DNA of 9,317 nt from Paracoccaceae bacterium (lineage in GTDB: Bacteria > Pseudomonadota > Alphaproteobacteria > Rhodobacterales > Rhodobacteraceae): contig JALSHK010000459.1 of assembly GCA_026982275.1 (NCBI GenBank), forward strand, positions 1-9,317. The letters run 5' to 3'. The position numbers and the translations under genes were made by a program. How positions within the stretch are numbered: the stretch's first letter is position 1; each line of letters starts with the position of its first letter. The notes under the pieces were generated by a model. That model did no database searches. It saw nothing but the letters and a program-made list of their open reading frames with translations, and was not told the DNA's origin. Of the stretch, positions 1 through 5,821 are shown in pieces.

Positions 1-535
1 AACCCTGAATGCAATCGCTCTGGAAGCCGGTGTCGCAAAATCCAATATTTACCGCTATTTCGAAAGCCGGGAAGAAATATTAATGCGGCTGCTGGCCAAA
101 GATCTTCTGGCGGTCAGCCAAACACTTGCGGTCTCGCTTCCGGCCCCGCTACCTCCGGCAGCCGTTGCCGAAATTCTGGCATCCGGCCTTGCCGATAAAC
201 CACGGCTATGCCGGCTGATCAGCATCACCGCCAGCACGCTGGAGCATAATATCTCCACAGACACCCTGCGGGAAATCAAACGCGACATGATCGCCGCCCT
301 CACCAGAACCGCTGACGCTCTGCGCCAAAGCCTGCCCGCCCTCTCGCCGGAAGATGCCGAGAACGCGGTAAAAATCCTGTTTGCACTGGTTGCGGGGCTT
401 TGGCCGCTCGGCGCGCCCGGACAAGCCCTGAAGACGCTTTACCAGGAGCCGGAATTCTCCCGTTTTGGTCAGGAATTCCACTCCGCGCTCGCCTTCGCCA
501 CCCAAACCCTGCTGCGCGGTTTGCTAAAAGCCTGA
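1..535 (+). CDS. TetR-family transcriptional regulator, 5' end cut by window
   Basis: The reading frame is open from base 2 to a TGA at 533-535, giving 177 residues without the natural start. The visible N-terminus is the second half of a TetR DNA-binding domain: a turn and recognition helix reading VAKSNIYRYFESREEI, followed by the usual helix 4 (residues 28-40 of the fragment). The rest is an all-helical ligand-binding and dimerisation domain. It ends in a GLWPLGAPG segment and a C-terminal helix of the sort seen in a common TetR C-terminal family. TetR proteins are cytoplasmic homodimeric repressors that release operator DNA on binding a small molecule; nothing here reveals the ligand. The gene converges on mtaB with 51 bp between the stop codons. 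Its targets and promoter lie outside the window. The family call is firm; the regulon is unknown. Confidence 0.93.
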   Translation, partial: TLNAIALEAGVAKSNIYRYFESREEILMRLLAKDLLAVSQTLAVSLPAPLPPAAVAEILASGLADKPRLCRLISITASTLEHNISTDTLREIKRDMIAALTRTADALRQSLPALSPEDAENAVKILFALVAGLWPLGAPGQALKTLYQEPEFSRFGQEFHSALAFATQTLLRGLLKA

Positions 536-552
536 TTTCCGGCCTGCGCCCG

Positions 553-568
553 ATTCTGCATGCAGAAT
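553..568. repeat. perfect 16-bp palindrome at convergent gene junction
   Basis: ATTCTGCATGCAGAAT is a perfect palindrome with 8-bp arms, lying 17 bp after the TetR stop codon and 18 bp before the mtaB stop codon. It could fold in RNA as a short 6-bp stem with a 4-base loop, or serve as a two-fold-symmetric protein site. TetR-family operators are palindromes of about this size, but they normally sit upstream of the regulated gene, so that role is speculative. The neighbouring hairpin begins at the next base. Confidence 0.6.
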
Positions 569-609
569 TGTCTGTTCACGAAGGGGTCAATCCCCTGAGC
601 GAACAGACA
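569..609. terminator. long hairpin overlapping the 3' end of mtaB, possible bidirectional terminator
   Basis: The arms TGTCTGTTC (569-577) and GAACAGACA (601-609) pair perfectly over 9 bp. Inside them AGGGG (582-586) and CCCCT (592-596) form a second 5-bp stem with a 5-base loop; a 4x4 internal mismatch separates the two stems. The mtaB stop codon (587-589) lies in the apical loop. No T-run follows on either strand, so this is not a textbook intrinsic terminator. Its position between convergent genes suggests transcription termination or 3'-end protection of both messages. Confidence 0.5.
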
Positions 610-1840
610 CCCCCTCCAGCTGACCCTCGCTATGGCCGGTGATGGTCGCCAGCATGATCTCGCCCACCGGCTGCGCGATGTCAAAGCGCACCTCGGCAAA
701 GCCTTCAGTGCGCCCCATATGCGGGTTTTCAATCAGCACCTGCGCCGAACGCCCCAGCTGAGCGGCGAGATATTCCGCTACCTTCGCCTCGCCCAAGGCC
801 CGCAGCCTGGCCGCCCGCGCCTTGACAATCGCACCATTTACCGGCGGAATCCGCGCCGCTGGCGTGCCCTCCCGCGCGGAAAATGGAAACACATGCAGCC
901 ATGTCAGCCCGCAATCCTCCACCAACTTCAGCGAGTTTTCAAACATCGCGTCGGTTTCCGTCGGGAAGCCGGCTATAATATCGGCACCAAACACGATCTC
1001 GGGGCGCGCCGCGCGCATATCGGCGCAAAATTCTATCGCATCCTCGCGAGCGTGCCGCCGCTTCATCCGCTTCAAAATCATGTTGTCCCCCGCCTGCAAA
1101 GACAGGTGCAAATGCGGCATCAAGCGCGGATGGAATTTGATCGCTTCTATCAGCGCAGGGTCGGCCTCGATCGAGTCAATCGAGGAAATCCGCAGCCGTG
1201 GCAGGTCCGGCACCAGCGTCAAGATGCGCTGCACGAGGTTGCCCAACGGCGGCGCCCCCGGCAAGTCCGCGCCCCAGCTTGTCATATCGACCCCCGTCAG
1301 CACCACCTCGTTAAACCCCTTGGCCACCAATCGTTTGATCTGCTCCACCACCACGCCTGCGGGCACCGAGCGCGAATTCCCGCGCCCATAGGGGATGATG
1401 CAAAAGGTGCAGCGATGATCACAGCCGTTTTGCACCTGCACATAGGCCCGCGCGCGGGTGCCAAAGCCATCTATCAAGTGGCCGGCGGTTTCGGTCGCGG
1501 CCATGATGTCCTGCACCACAATCCCGCTTTGCCCGGCAATACCGGCCCATGTCTCCGCTTGCATTTTTTCGAGGTTCCCCAGCACCAGATCCACCTCGGG
1601 CATATCGTTAAAGCGCTCCGGCTCGATCTGCGCCGCGCAGCCGGTGACGATCAGCCTGGCCTCGGGATTCTCGCGCCGCAGCTTGCGAATACGCTGGCGG
1701 GCCTGCCGCACCGCCTCGGCGGTAACGGCGCAAGTATTGACCACCACAGCGTTTTCCAGCCCCGCGCTCAGATCCCGCATGGCCTCGGTTTCATAGGCGT
1801 TCAGCCTGCAACCAAAGGTTTCGAAAACCGGCGGTTTCAT
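587..1840 (-). CDS. mtaB: tRNA t6A37 methylthiotransferase MtaB
   Basis: This is a 417-residue radical-SAM enzyme that adds a methylthio group to position 2 of N6-threonylcarbamoyladenosine at position 37 of tRNAs reading ANN codons, giving ms2t6A. The N-terminal UPF0004 domain carries the second-cluster cysteines at C11 (TFGCRLNAYE), C37 (VVNTCAV) and C68 (VTGCAAQ). The radical-SAM motif CDHRCTFC gives C140, C144 and C147. A C-terminal TRAM-like domain (from about residue 355) should bind tRNA. The early CRLN motif and the length favour MtaB over MiaB or RimO. An upstream extension of 73 residues in the same frame lies inside dapF and was rejected. The chosen ATG overlaps the dapF stop as ATGA, indicating translational coupling. 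All six cluster cysteines are present, so the enzyme looks functional. tRNA-Lys(UUU), encoded nearby, is a known substrate type in Bacillus. Confidence 0.94.
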   Translation of the reverse strand: MKPPVFETFGCRLNAYETEAMRDLSAGLENAVVVNTCAVTAEAVRQARQRIRKLRRENPEARLIVTGCAAQIEPERFNDMPEVDLVLGNLEKMQAETWAGIAGQSGIVVQDIMAATETAGHLIDGFGTRARAYVQVQNGCDHRCTFCIIPYGRGNSRSVPAGVVVEQIKRLVAKGFNEVVLTGVDMTSWGADLPGAPPLGNLVQRILTLVPDLPRLRISSIDSIEADPALIEAIKFHPRLMPHLHLSLQAGDNMILKRMKRRHAREDAIEFCADMRAARPEIVFGADIIAGFPTETDAMFENSLKLVEDCGLTWLHVFPFSAREGTPAARIPPVNGAIVKARAARLRALGEAKVAEYLAAQLGRSAQVLIENPHMGRTEGFAEVRFDIAQPVGEIMLATITGHSEGQLEGVSVRSGD

Positions 1841-2673
1841 CTGGCAGTTTCCAAAAATTCGGGGCTCAGCACGCCCTCCGCGACCAGCATGGTCGGCCCT
1901 GTCATCCAGACACCATCCTCGCGCCAGTCGATCCTGAGCTTGCCGCCATCCAGATGCACCGTTACCGCACGATCCGCCAGCCCGCGCCGCGCCGCCGCCA
2001 CCGCTACCGCACAAGAGCTGGAGCCGCTCGCCAGCGTATGCCCCACGCCGCGCTCCCATACCCGCACCCGCAGATTTTGCCGGTCCAGCACCTCCACCAC
2101 CTGCACATTGGTGCGCTCGGGAAATAGCGGATCATGCTCGGTGGCAGGGCCGAGGGCATCAAGATCCACCGCTGCCGCATCTGCAACGAAATAGCTGCAA
2201 TGCGGATTGCCCATACCGGTAGCACTGGGCGCGCCATCAAGGGGCAATTTCAGCGTGCCCATCTCCCGCGCCAGAGGTATCTCGTGCCATTCGAGCTGCG
2301 GTTGCCCCATATTAACGCGAATCAGGCCCTCCCCCGCATCCTCGCATCGCAAATCACCGCGCCCCGTGCGCAGGATCACCGACGTCGCGCCTGTCTCTTG
2401 CATAATCAGCCGTGCCACACAGCGGGTGGCATTGCCGCAAGCATCCGAAAGCGTGCCGTCACTATTCCAGTAATCCACCGCAACCACACCGCTATCGTCG
2501 CGAATCAAGGCCAATTGATCAAATCCGATACCAAAATGCCGGTCGCCAATGGCGCGGGCCAGGGCCGGAGTGACCGGATTTTCCCGGCCGCGGGCATCCA
2601 CCACCACAAAGTCATTGCCCAAACCGTGCATTTTCAAAAAAACCAAACCGCAATTTTCAATCATATCAGTCAT
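1837..2673 (-). CDS. dapF: diaminopimelate epimerase DapF, second catalytic Cys replaced by Ser
   Basis: This 278-residue protein matches the usual DapF length (about 275). DapF interconverts LL- and meso-diaminopimelate in the cytoplasm, in the lysine and peptidoglycan pathways, using two cysteines as acid and base. Visible motifs are KMHGLGNDFVVVD (residues 14-26), GIGFDQL (48-54), SDACGNATRC with the first catalytic Cys at C79, a GNPHC segment (155-159), and WERGVGHTLASGSSSC (206-221). In the last motif the family normally reads ACG, but here codon 216 is AGC (Ser). C221 matches the conserved non-catalytic Cys further on. The start ATG at 2673 is chosen because AGAAGG lies just upstream; a 30-residue N-terminal extension has no support. 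The gene is first in a dapF-mtaB operon with an ATGA overlap. The family is certain; whether the epimerase is fully active is open. Confidence 0.93.
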   Translation of the reverse strand: MTDMIENCGLVFLKMHGLGNDFVVVDARGRENPVTPALARAIGDRHFGIGFDQLALIRDDSGVVAVDYWNSDGTLSDACGNATRCVARLIMQETGATSVILRTGRGDLRCEDAGEGLIRVNMGQPQLEWHEIPLAREMGTLKLPLDGAPSATGMGNPHCSYFVADAAAVDLDALGPATEHDPLFPERTNVQVVEVLDRQNLRVRVWERGVGHTLASGSSSCAVAVAAARRGLADRAVTVHLDGGKLRIDWREDGVWMTGPTMLVAEGVLSPEFLETAR

Positions 2674-2771
2674 GCTGCCTTCTATAGGCCGATTATCCGG
2701 GCTTGACCAGCAGGCGCTATTTCTTCGCAAGGCCGCGCACATATTTATCACAGCTTTACGCAATTTGCCCC

Positions 2772-2800
2772 TTGACCATCCCTCGCCACAGCCCTAGTAA
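2772..2800 (+). promoter_or_regulatory. probable promoter of the tRNA-Lys gene
   Basis: TTGACC (2772-2777) matches the -35 consensus at five of six positions. A 17-bp spacer leads to TAGTAA (2795-2800), a weak -10 element. Transcription would begin near 2807, about 7 bases before the mature tRNA 5' end, as is common for bacterial tRNA genes. Assigned from sequence alone. Confidence 0.55.
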
Positions 2801-2813
2801 ACCCGCTATGCGT

Positions 2814-2889
2814 GGGCCGGTAGCTCAGTTGGTAGAGCAACTGACTTTTAATCAGTAGGTCCCGGGTTCGGATCCCGGCCGGCTCACCA
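2814..2889 (+). tRNA. tRNA-Lys (anticodon UUU), CCA encoded
   Basis: The 76-base gene folds into a full cloverleaf. The acceptor stem GGGCCGG/CCGGCTC has a single G-U pair at 2-71. The D-arm has the stem GCTC/GAGC, the anticodon stem is ACTGA/TCAGT, and the loop CTTTTAA places UUU at 34-36 with A37. The variable loop AGGTC is followed by the T-stem CCGGG/CCCGG, then discriminator A73 and an encoded CCA. U36 and A37 make it a t6A and potentially ms2t6A substrate, so the MtaB encoded 1 kb away could modify it. The T-loop reads TTCGGAT, so position 58, almost always A, is G. No integrase or duplicated tRNA end is visible in the window. Confidence 0.96.
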
Positions 2890-2935
2890 TTTTATTCTTT
2901 TGATTGCAATGGCTTATCGCGCTACTGCCTTCAAA

Positions 2936-2951
2936 ACCGTCCGACCGTCCG
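2936..2951 (+). repeat. tandem 8-bp duplication ACCGTCCG x2 before the terminator
   Basis: ACCGTCCG occurs at 2936-2943 and again at 2944-2951 with no gap. The second copy is the start of the 5' arm of the following hairpin, so the 3' arm (CGGACGGT) could pair with either copy. This looks like a small slippage duplication of the stem. Confidence 0.7.
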
Positions 2952-2988
2952 CCCTGAATTTTGCGCGGCGCAGGGCGGACGGTTTATT
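2944..2988 (+). terminator. intrinsic terminator downstream of tRNA-Lys
   Basis: ACCGTCCGCCCTG (2944-2956) pairs perfectly with CAGGGCGGACGGT (2971-2983), a 13-bp GC-rich stem with a 14-base loop. It is followed by a short T-rich tail, TTTATT. It lies 55 bases after the tRNA and suits termination of that transcript. On the other strand it could also stop read-through from the histidine kinase gene. The remaining bases from 2989 to 3136 hold no gene or structure that I can support. Confidence 0.75.
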
Positions 2989-3136
2989 CGATAAATCCGG
3001 CACCGCAGTTTTCGAAACGACACGCTATGGCTATTTTATCTTCATTTCGGAATACATCGTGAATCTCCGGCACTGTAAATCTGCCAATACCCGCTACCGA
3101 AGCAATCCGGTTCGGCCGCGACCAAAAGCAAGACCA

Positions 3137-4465
3137 TCAGAATCTGGCAGGATAGAGAATGACTTCAAATCCATCTATGCGGTTTGTCGCTGGAGAGTTG
3201 ATTTCGAGCTTGCTTCTTGAGCCATCGGCAATGACCTGCACAATAGACAGACCCAGCCCGCTGCCCCGGGTATTTCGATTCTGCCGGGCAAAACGATGTG
3301 TAAGTTTTTTCAGATCTTCCGGCGGCACGATCGGGCCGGCATTGGCTACCGTCAAGGTGCCGTCAAGCTGCAGATCTACGGCAACCGGCATTTCTCTGGA
3401 TCCATGGCGTAGTGCATTTTCCAGAAGATTGCGCGCCGCAATGGCAAAGGCGTCAGGGTCAATCCACGACAGCACCGGCACATCAGGCAGGGTTAGTTGA
3501 ATCTGGTTATCGTGATCTCCATAGGCCAGATCGCCCGCCACCATCCGCAGAATTTGCACCAGATCATGGGGCTTCTCCGCGCGCAGGCTGCCCCCCTCGG
3601 CCCGGGCCATTTGCATCAGCTTTTCCGACATGCGATTCAGCCGTTTCAGAGAGATTTCGATATTATTGGCCCGCTGTATCGTCTTTTCGTCGCGGGCTTC
3701 CGATTGCAGGCGCTGGGTTTGTGCCAGTGCTGCGGCAACGGGGGTGCGCAATTCATGCGCGGCGTTTGAGGCAAAGCCGCGCTCGGATTCCAAGGTGCGC
3801 TGCAAGCGCTCCAGCAGGGCGTTTACGGCCTCGGCAATCGGGATGATCTCGGCGGGAAGCCTACCGGTATCGACCGGAGCCAGATCCTGCCCGCCGCGCA
3901 CGGCCAGCTCATCGCGAAACCCCCGCAAAGGACCCAGCATGAAATGCAAAAGCAGCCATATCCCGCCAATGGTCAGCGGCAATAGAAAAAAAAGCGGAAC
4001 CCCCAGCGCCAGCAAGGTTTCTCTTGCCGCCTCATTGCGATGCGCAAGCGGCTCGGCGATGGTGATGGTGAAATCACCGCCCACCGCAGAATCATAGTAG
4101 AGAATATTTTTGTCGGTTTTGACAAACCCGTCTTGCTCGAAAGGCGGAAAATTCTGGATATCGGCATCATGCGACCGCAGTAAAATCCGGCCCGAACGAT
4201 CACGGATAATATAAACAAGAAATTCGTCATGTTCTCGCAACGTAGAAATCAGCTGGGCAGTGCCGTCATCCTCCGCCTCGAACAATTCCTGAACCGCCAA
4301 GGGCAAAATGCGCTGCGCGGTTTCTTCCAGCGCACTGTCAAACACCTTGTTTACCTTTTCGCGGATTGTTGCCGTAGCGATCAGTGCGGAAATAACCCAC
4401 ACCACACCGACACTCATTCCAATCGCCAATACGAGGCGGGCCTGCAGGCTATGCGGTAGCCTCAT
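3137..4465 (-). CDS. sensor histidine kinase, QseC/TctE-like
   Basis: This 442-residue inner-membrane kinase has a first membrane segment at about 11-33. A periplasmic sensor loop follows (about 34-150) with RDRSGRILLRSHDA, PPFEQDGF and a TITIAEP segment, as in the two-component sensor N-terminal family of QseC and TctE. The second membrane segment is at about 151-177 and HAMP at 178-228. The dimerisation and phosphoacceptor helix contains FASNAAHELRTP (H237), and the ATPase domain has the N-box NLLENALRHG (346-355) and G-box GSGLGLSIV (401-409). The G1 box reads VANAGPIV rather than the common VxDNGPGI, so Asp is Asn at residue 375. The ATG overlaps the stop of the response regulator gene (ATGA), so the two are cotranscribed and coupled. 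The signal is unknown; the divergent PepSY and flavoreductase genes suggest an envelope redox, metal or peptide cue. Confidence 0.93.
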   Translation of the reverse strand: MRLPHSLQARLVLAIGMSVGVVWVISALIATATIREKVNKVFDSALEETAQRILPLAVQELFEAEDDGTAQLISTLREHDEFLVYIIRDRSGRILLRSHDADIQNFPPFEQDGFVKTDKNILYYDSAVGGDFTITIAEPLAHRNEAARETLLALGVPLFFLLPLTIGGIWLLLHFMLGPLRGFRDELAVRGGQDLAPVDTGRLPAEIIPIAEAVNALLERLQRTLESERGFASNAAHELRTPVAAALAQTQRLQSEARDEKTIQRANNIEISLKRLNRMSEKLMQMARAEGGSLRAEKPHDLVQILRMVAGDLAYGDHDNQIQLTLPDVPVLSWIDPDAFAIAARNLLENALRHGSREMPVAVDLQLDGTLTVANAGPIVPPEDLKKLTHRFARQNRNTRGSGLGLSIVQVIADGSRSKLEINSPATNRIDGFEVILYPARF

Positions 4466-5121
4466 GCCTCGCCCAGCCTATAGCCCATACCACGCACGGT
4501 TTCTATCTTTTCCCGCCCGAGCTTTTTGCGTAGCCGGCTGATATGGACCTCGATGGTGTTACTCTCGATTTCTATATCAAAAGCATAAAGATGGTCTTCG
4601 AGCTGCGCCTTGGAAATGATCTGCCCGGGGTGTTGGACAAACCCCTCAAACAGCACCCATTCCCGCGCCGTCAGGGGAATTAATTTACCCTGCCGTCGCA
4701 CCGCCCTGGCCGCAAGATCGACCTCCAGATCACCGATTGTCACCAGCGGGTTGGGGTTTCCGGCATAGCGCCGCGCCACAGCCGCCAGACGCGCAGAAAG
4801 CTCTGCCAGGTCAAACGGCTTTACCATATAATCATCGGCACCTGCATTCAGCCCGTCAATCCGGTCGCTTATCTGGTCAAGTGCCGTCAGAATGATGACG
4901 GGAGTCACATCCCCTTTCTTGCGCAATTCACGCAAGAAAGGCAGGCCGCGCCCGTCAGGCAGCATCAGATCCAGCAACACAAGATCGTAAGATGCCGCCG
5001 CGATATAGCCACCCGCCTCATCAAGTCGGGTCACCCAGTCGACAGAGTGCCCCTCGACTTTTATCTGGTCCCGCACGCCGGCCCCGAGCACGGTGTCATC
5101 TTCAACTAGCAATACACGCAT
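4462..5121 (-). CDS. OmpR/PhoB-family response regulator
   Basis: This 219-residue regulator has a receiver domain with acidic residues E7, D8 and D9, phosphoacceptor D51 (LVLLDLMLPDG), T79 and K101 (MVKPFDL). Its C-terminal winged-helix domain (about 125-219) contains LTAREWVLFEGF and the SNTIEVHISRLRKKL recognition-helix region. The start at 5121 is chosen because the receiver begins at MRVLLVEDD and AAGGA sits 8 bases before it; a 28-residue upstream extension has no family match. It is first in a two-gene operon with the kinase and is divergent from the PepSY gene, 143 bp away. OmpR-family proteins bind tandem half-sites with about 11-bp spacing, and such a pattern appears in front of the DUF2271 gene. 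It probably controls the plus-strand operon and possibly itself. Confidence 0.95.
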   Translation of the reverse strand: MRVLLVEDDTVLGAGVRDQIKVEGHSVDWVTRLDEAGGYIAAASYDLVLLDLMLPDGRGLPFLRELRKKGDVTPVIILTALDQISDRIDGLNAGADDYMVKPFDLAELSARLAAVARRYAGNPNPLVTIGDLEVDLAARAVRRQGKLIPLTAREWVLFEGFVQHPGQIISKAQLEDHLYAFDIEIESNTIEVHISRLRKKLGREKIETVRGMGYRLGEA

Positions 5122-5174
5122 ATACGAAATCCTTGTGTGGAGGTGGTCGCAAAGTATCAGTCTTTTATTACAGA

Positions 5175-5219
5175 TACCTGACGCAAAAAGAAACTTACTG
5201 TTCATATTGGCGTCAGGTA
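5175..5219. promoter_or_regulatory. 10-bp inverted repeat in the divergent control region, candidate operator
   Basis: TACCTGACGC (5175-5184) and GCGTCAGGTA (5210-5219) are perfect inverted copies separated by 25 bases. They lie midway between the start codons of the response regulator (-) and the PepSY gene (+). A weaker half-site, GTTCATAT (5200-5207), sits 11 bp before the right arm. The core ACCTGA recurs in the intergenic region at 5721-5773. The best reading is a binding site for the adjacent response regulator that controls both directions; this is inference. No strong sigma-70 promoter is obvious on either strand, as expected for activator-dependent promoters. Confidence 0.55.
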
Positions 5220-5264
5220 GCTATGTAATAGACGGAGAGACCCAATTCTCAGCAGGAAAGAGTC

Positions 5265-5600
5265 GTGCAGAAGTTTATCGTTATCATAAGTATGTTTATA
5301 TCCTTCTCGCCGCCAGCCAGCGCGAGCGGGGAAGATTGCAATGTGGTCATGTCTCTTTGGCAATCCCGTTCGGCGGCTATTCTATGGGCGGAATCCAATG
5401 GATGGGAAGTTTATCGCGTAAAAATAGACGATGGTTGCTACGAAATATACGGGATTGAAGAAGACGGCCTTCAATTCGAGGTGAAAATAGATCCTTCGAC
5501 ATTCGAAATTATGGAGTTCGAATATGAACCCCACGGATATCGGGAGCGCATCCGGGCCACCGATCCGCCAGTGGCAATCCAGGACATCGAGCGCGAATAG
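5265..5600 (+). CDS. small secreted PepSY-domain protein
   Basis: This 111-residue protein has a Sec signal peptide (hydrophobic residues 4-14, likely cleavage after ASA at 18-20), giving a mature periplasmic protein of about 91 residues. Residues 28-90 form one PepSY-like unit: an SLWQSRSAAILWAESNGW helix, the strand pattern VYRVKIDDGCYEIYG, then GLQFEVKIDP and a final strand. C25 and C58 could form a disulfide. The start is GTG at 5265, preceded by AGGAAAG at 4-base spacing; an in-frame stop at 5229-5231 excludes a longer form, and the next ATG (residue 10) would remove the signal peptide. PepSY proteins are thought to inhibit proteases or to act as envelope sensors next to two-component systems. 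Its divergence from the regulator-kinase pair supports a sensing or accessory role. The function is not established. Confidence 0.8.
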   Translation: MQKFIVIISMFISFSPPASASGEDCNVVMSLWQSRSAAILWAESNGWEVYRVKIDDGCYEIYGIEEDGLQFEVKIDPSTFEIMEFEYEPHGYRERIRATDPPVAIQDIERE

Positions 5601-5680
5601 TGCCGGGCTGCGGTATTATTTTCCATTCCCGGCCTGCCCCTCTATACAAACAAAACCCGCCTTTTCCCTCTGTAAGGGGC

Positions 5681-5710
5681 TGAAATTCCGTGCGGTTTTT
5701 TTGAATTTCA
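5681..5710. repeat. 8-bp inverted repeat around a T-run
   Basis: TGAAATTC (5681-5688) and GAATTTCA (5703-5710) are perfect inverted copies, with CGTGCGG and seven T residues in the 14-base loop. The T-run is inside the loop, so this does not look like a terminator. It may be a further regulatory site or chance. The gap between 5601 and 5821 otherwise holds GCCGGG/CCCGGC arms (5602-5607 and 5628-5633) with a 20-base loop and no T-run, plus the half-site cluster that follows. Confidence 0.35.
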
Positions 5711-5720
5711 AGCTTGGCCG

Positions 5721-5773
5721 ACCTGACGGGAACCTGAACTATGTTTCTTCGGAAATTCAGGTCACTGTCAGCT
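5721..5773. promoter_or_regulatory. cluster of four ACCTGA-type half-sites, candidate response-regulator operator
   Basis: Plus-strand half-sites are ACCTGACG (5721-5728) and ACCTGAAC (5732-5739), with starts exactly 11 bp apart. Minus-strand half-sites are ATTCAGGT (5755-5762) and TGTCAGCT (5766-5773), also 11 bp apart. Eleven-base tandem spacing is the hallmark of OmpR/PhoB-type regulator sites. The same core occurs as an inverted pair in the regulator's own divergent region. The cluster ends 48 bp before the DUF2271 start codon, with a weak possible -10 element TATTTA at 5782-5787. This suggests that the DUF2271-reductase-apbE genes have their own regulated promoter. Confidence 0.55.
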
Positions 5774-5821
5774 GCACCGGCTATTTACCTCTGAAAGAAA
5801 CAGCTTTTGGAGAACTGAACC

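Noticed and set aside
1841..2059. N-terminal extension of mtaB by 73 codons
   Set aside because: It lies inside dapF out of frame, and the MtaB fold begins at MKPPVFETFGC, whose ATG overlaps the dapF stop in the usual ATGA way.
632..2194. Long plus-strand open frame of 520 codons opposite mtaB and dapF
   Set aside because: It lies antisense to two well-recognised genes, is rich in His, Arg and Pro as expected for a shadow frame, and matches no family.
2814..2889. tRNA-Lys as an attachment site of an integrated element
   Set aside because: No integrase gene and no second copy of the tRNA 3' end are visible in the window; the genes on both sides look like ordinary chromosomal ones.
2900..3220. 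Plus-strand open frame of 106 codons after the tRNA
   Set aside because: It runs through the terminator hairpin and the end of the histidine kinase gene, has no ribosome site or recognisable fold, and is best seen as chance.
5601..5640. GCCGGG/CCCGGC arms as terminator of the PepSY gene
   Set aside because: The stem has only 6 bp with a 20-base loop and no T-run, too weak to call as a terminator.
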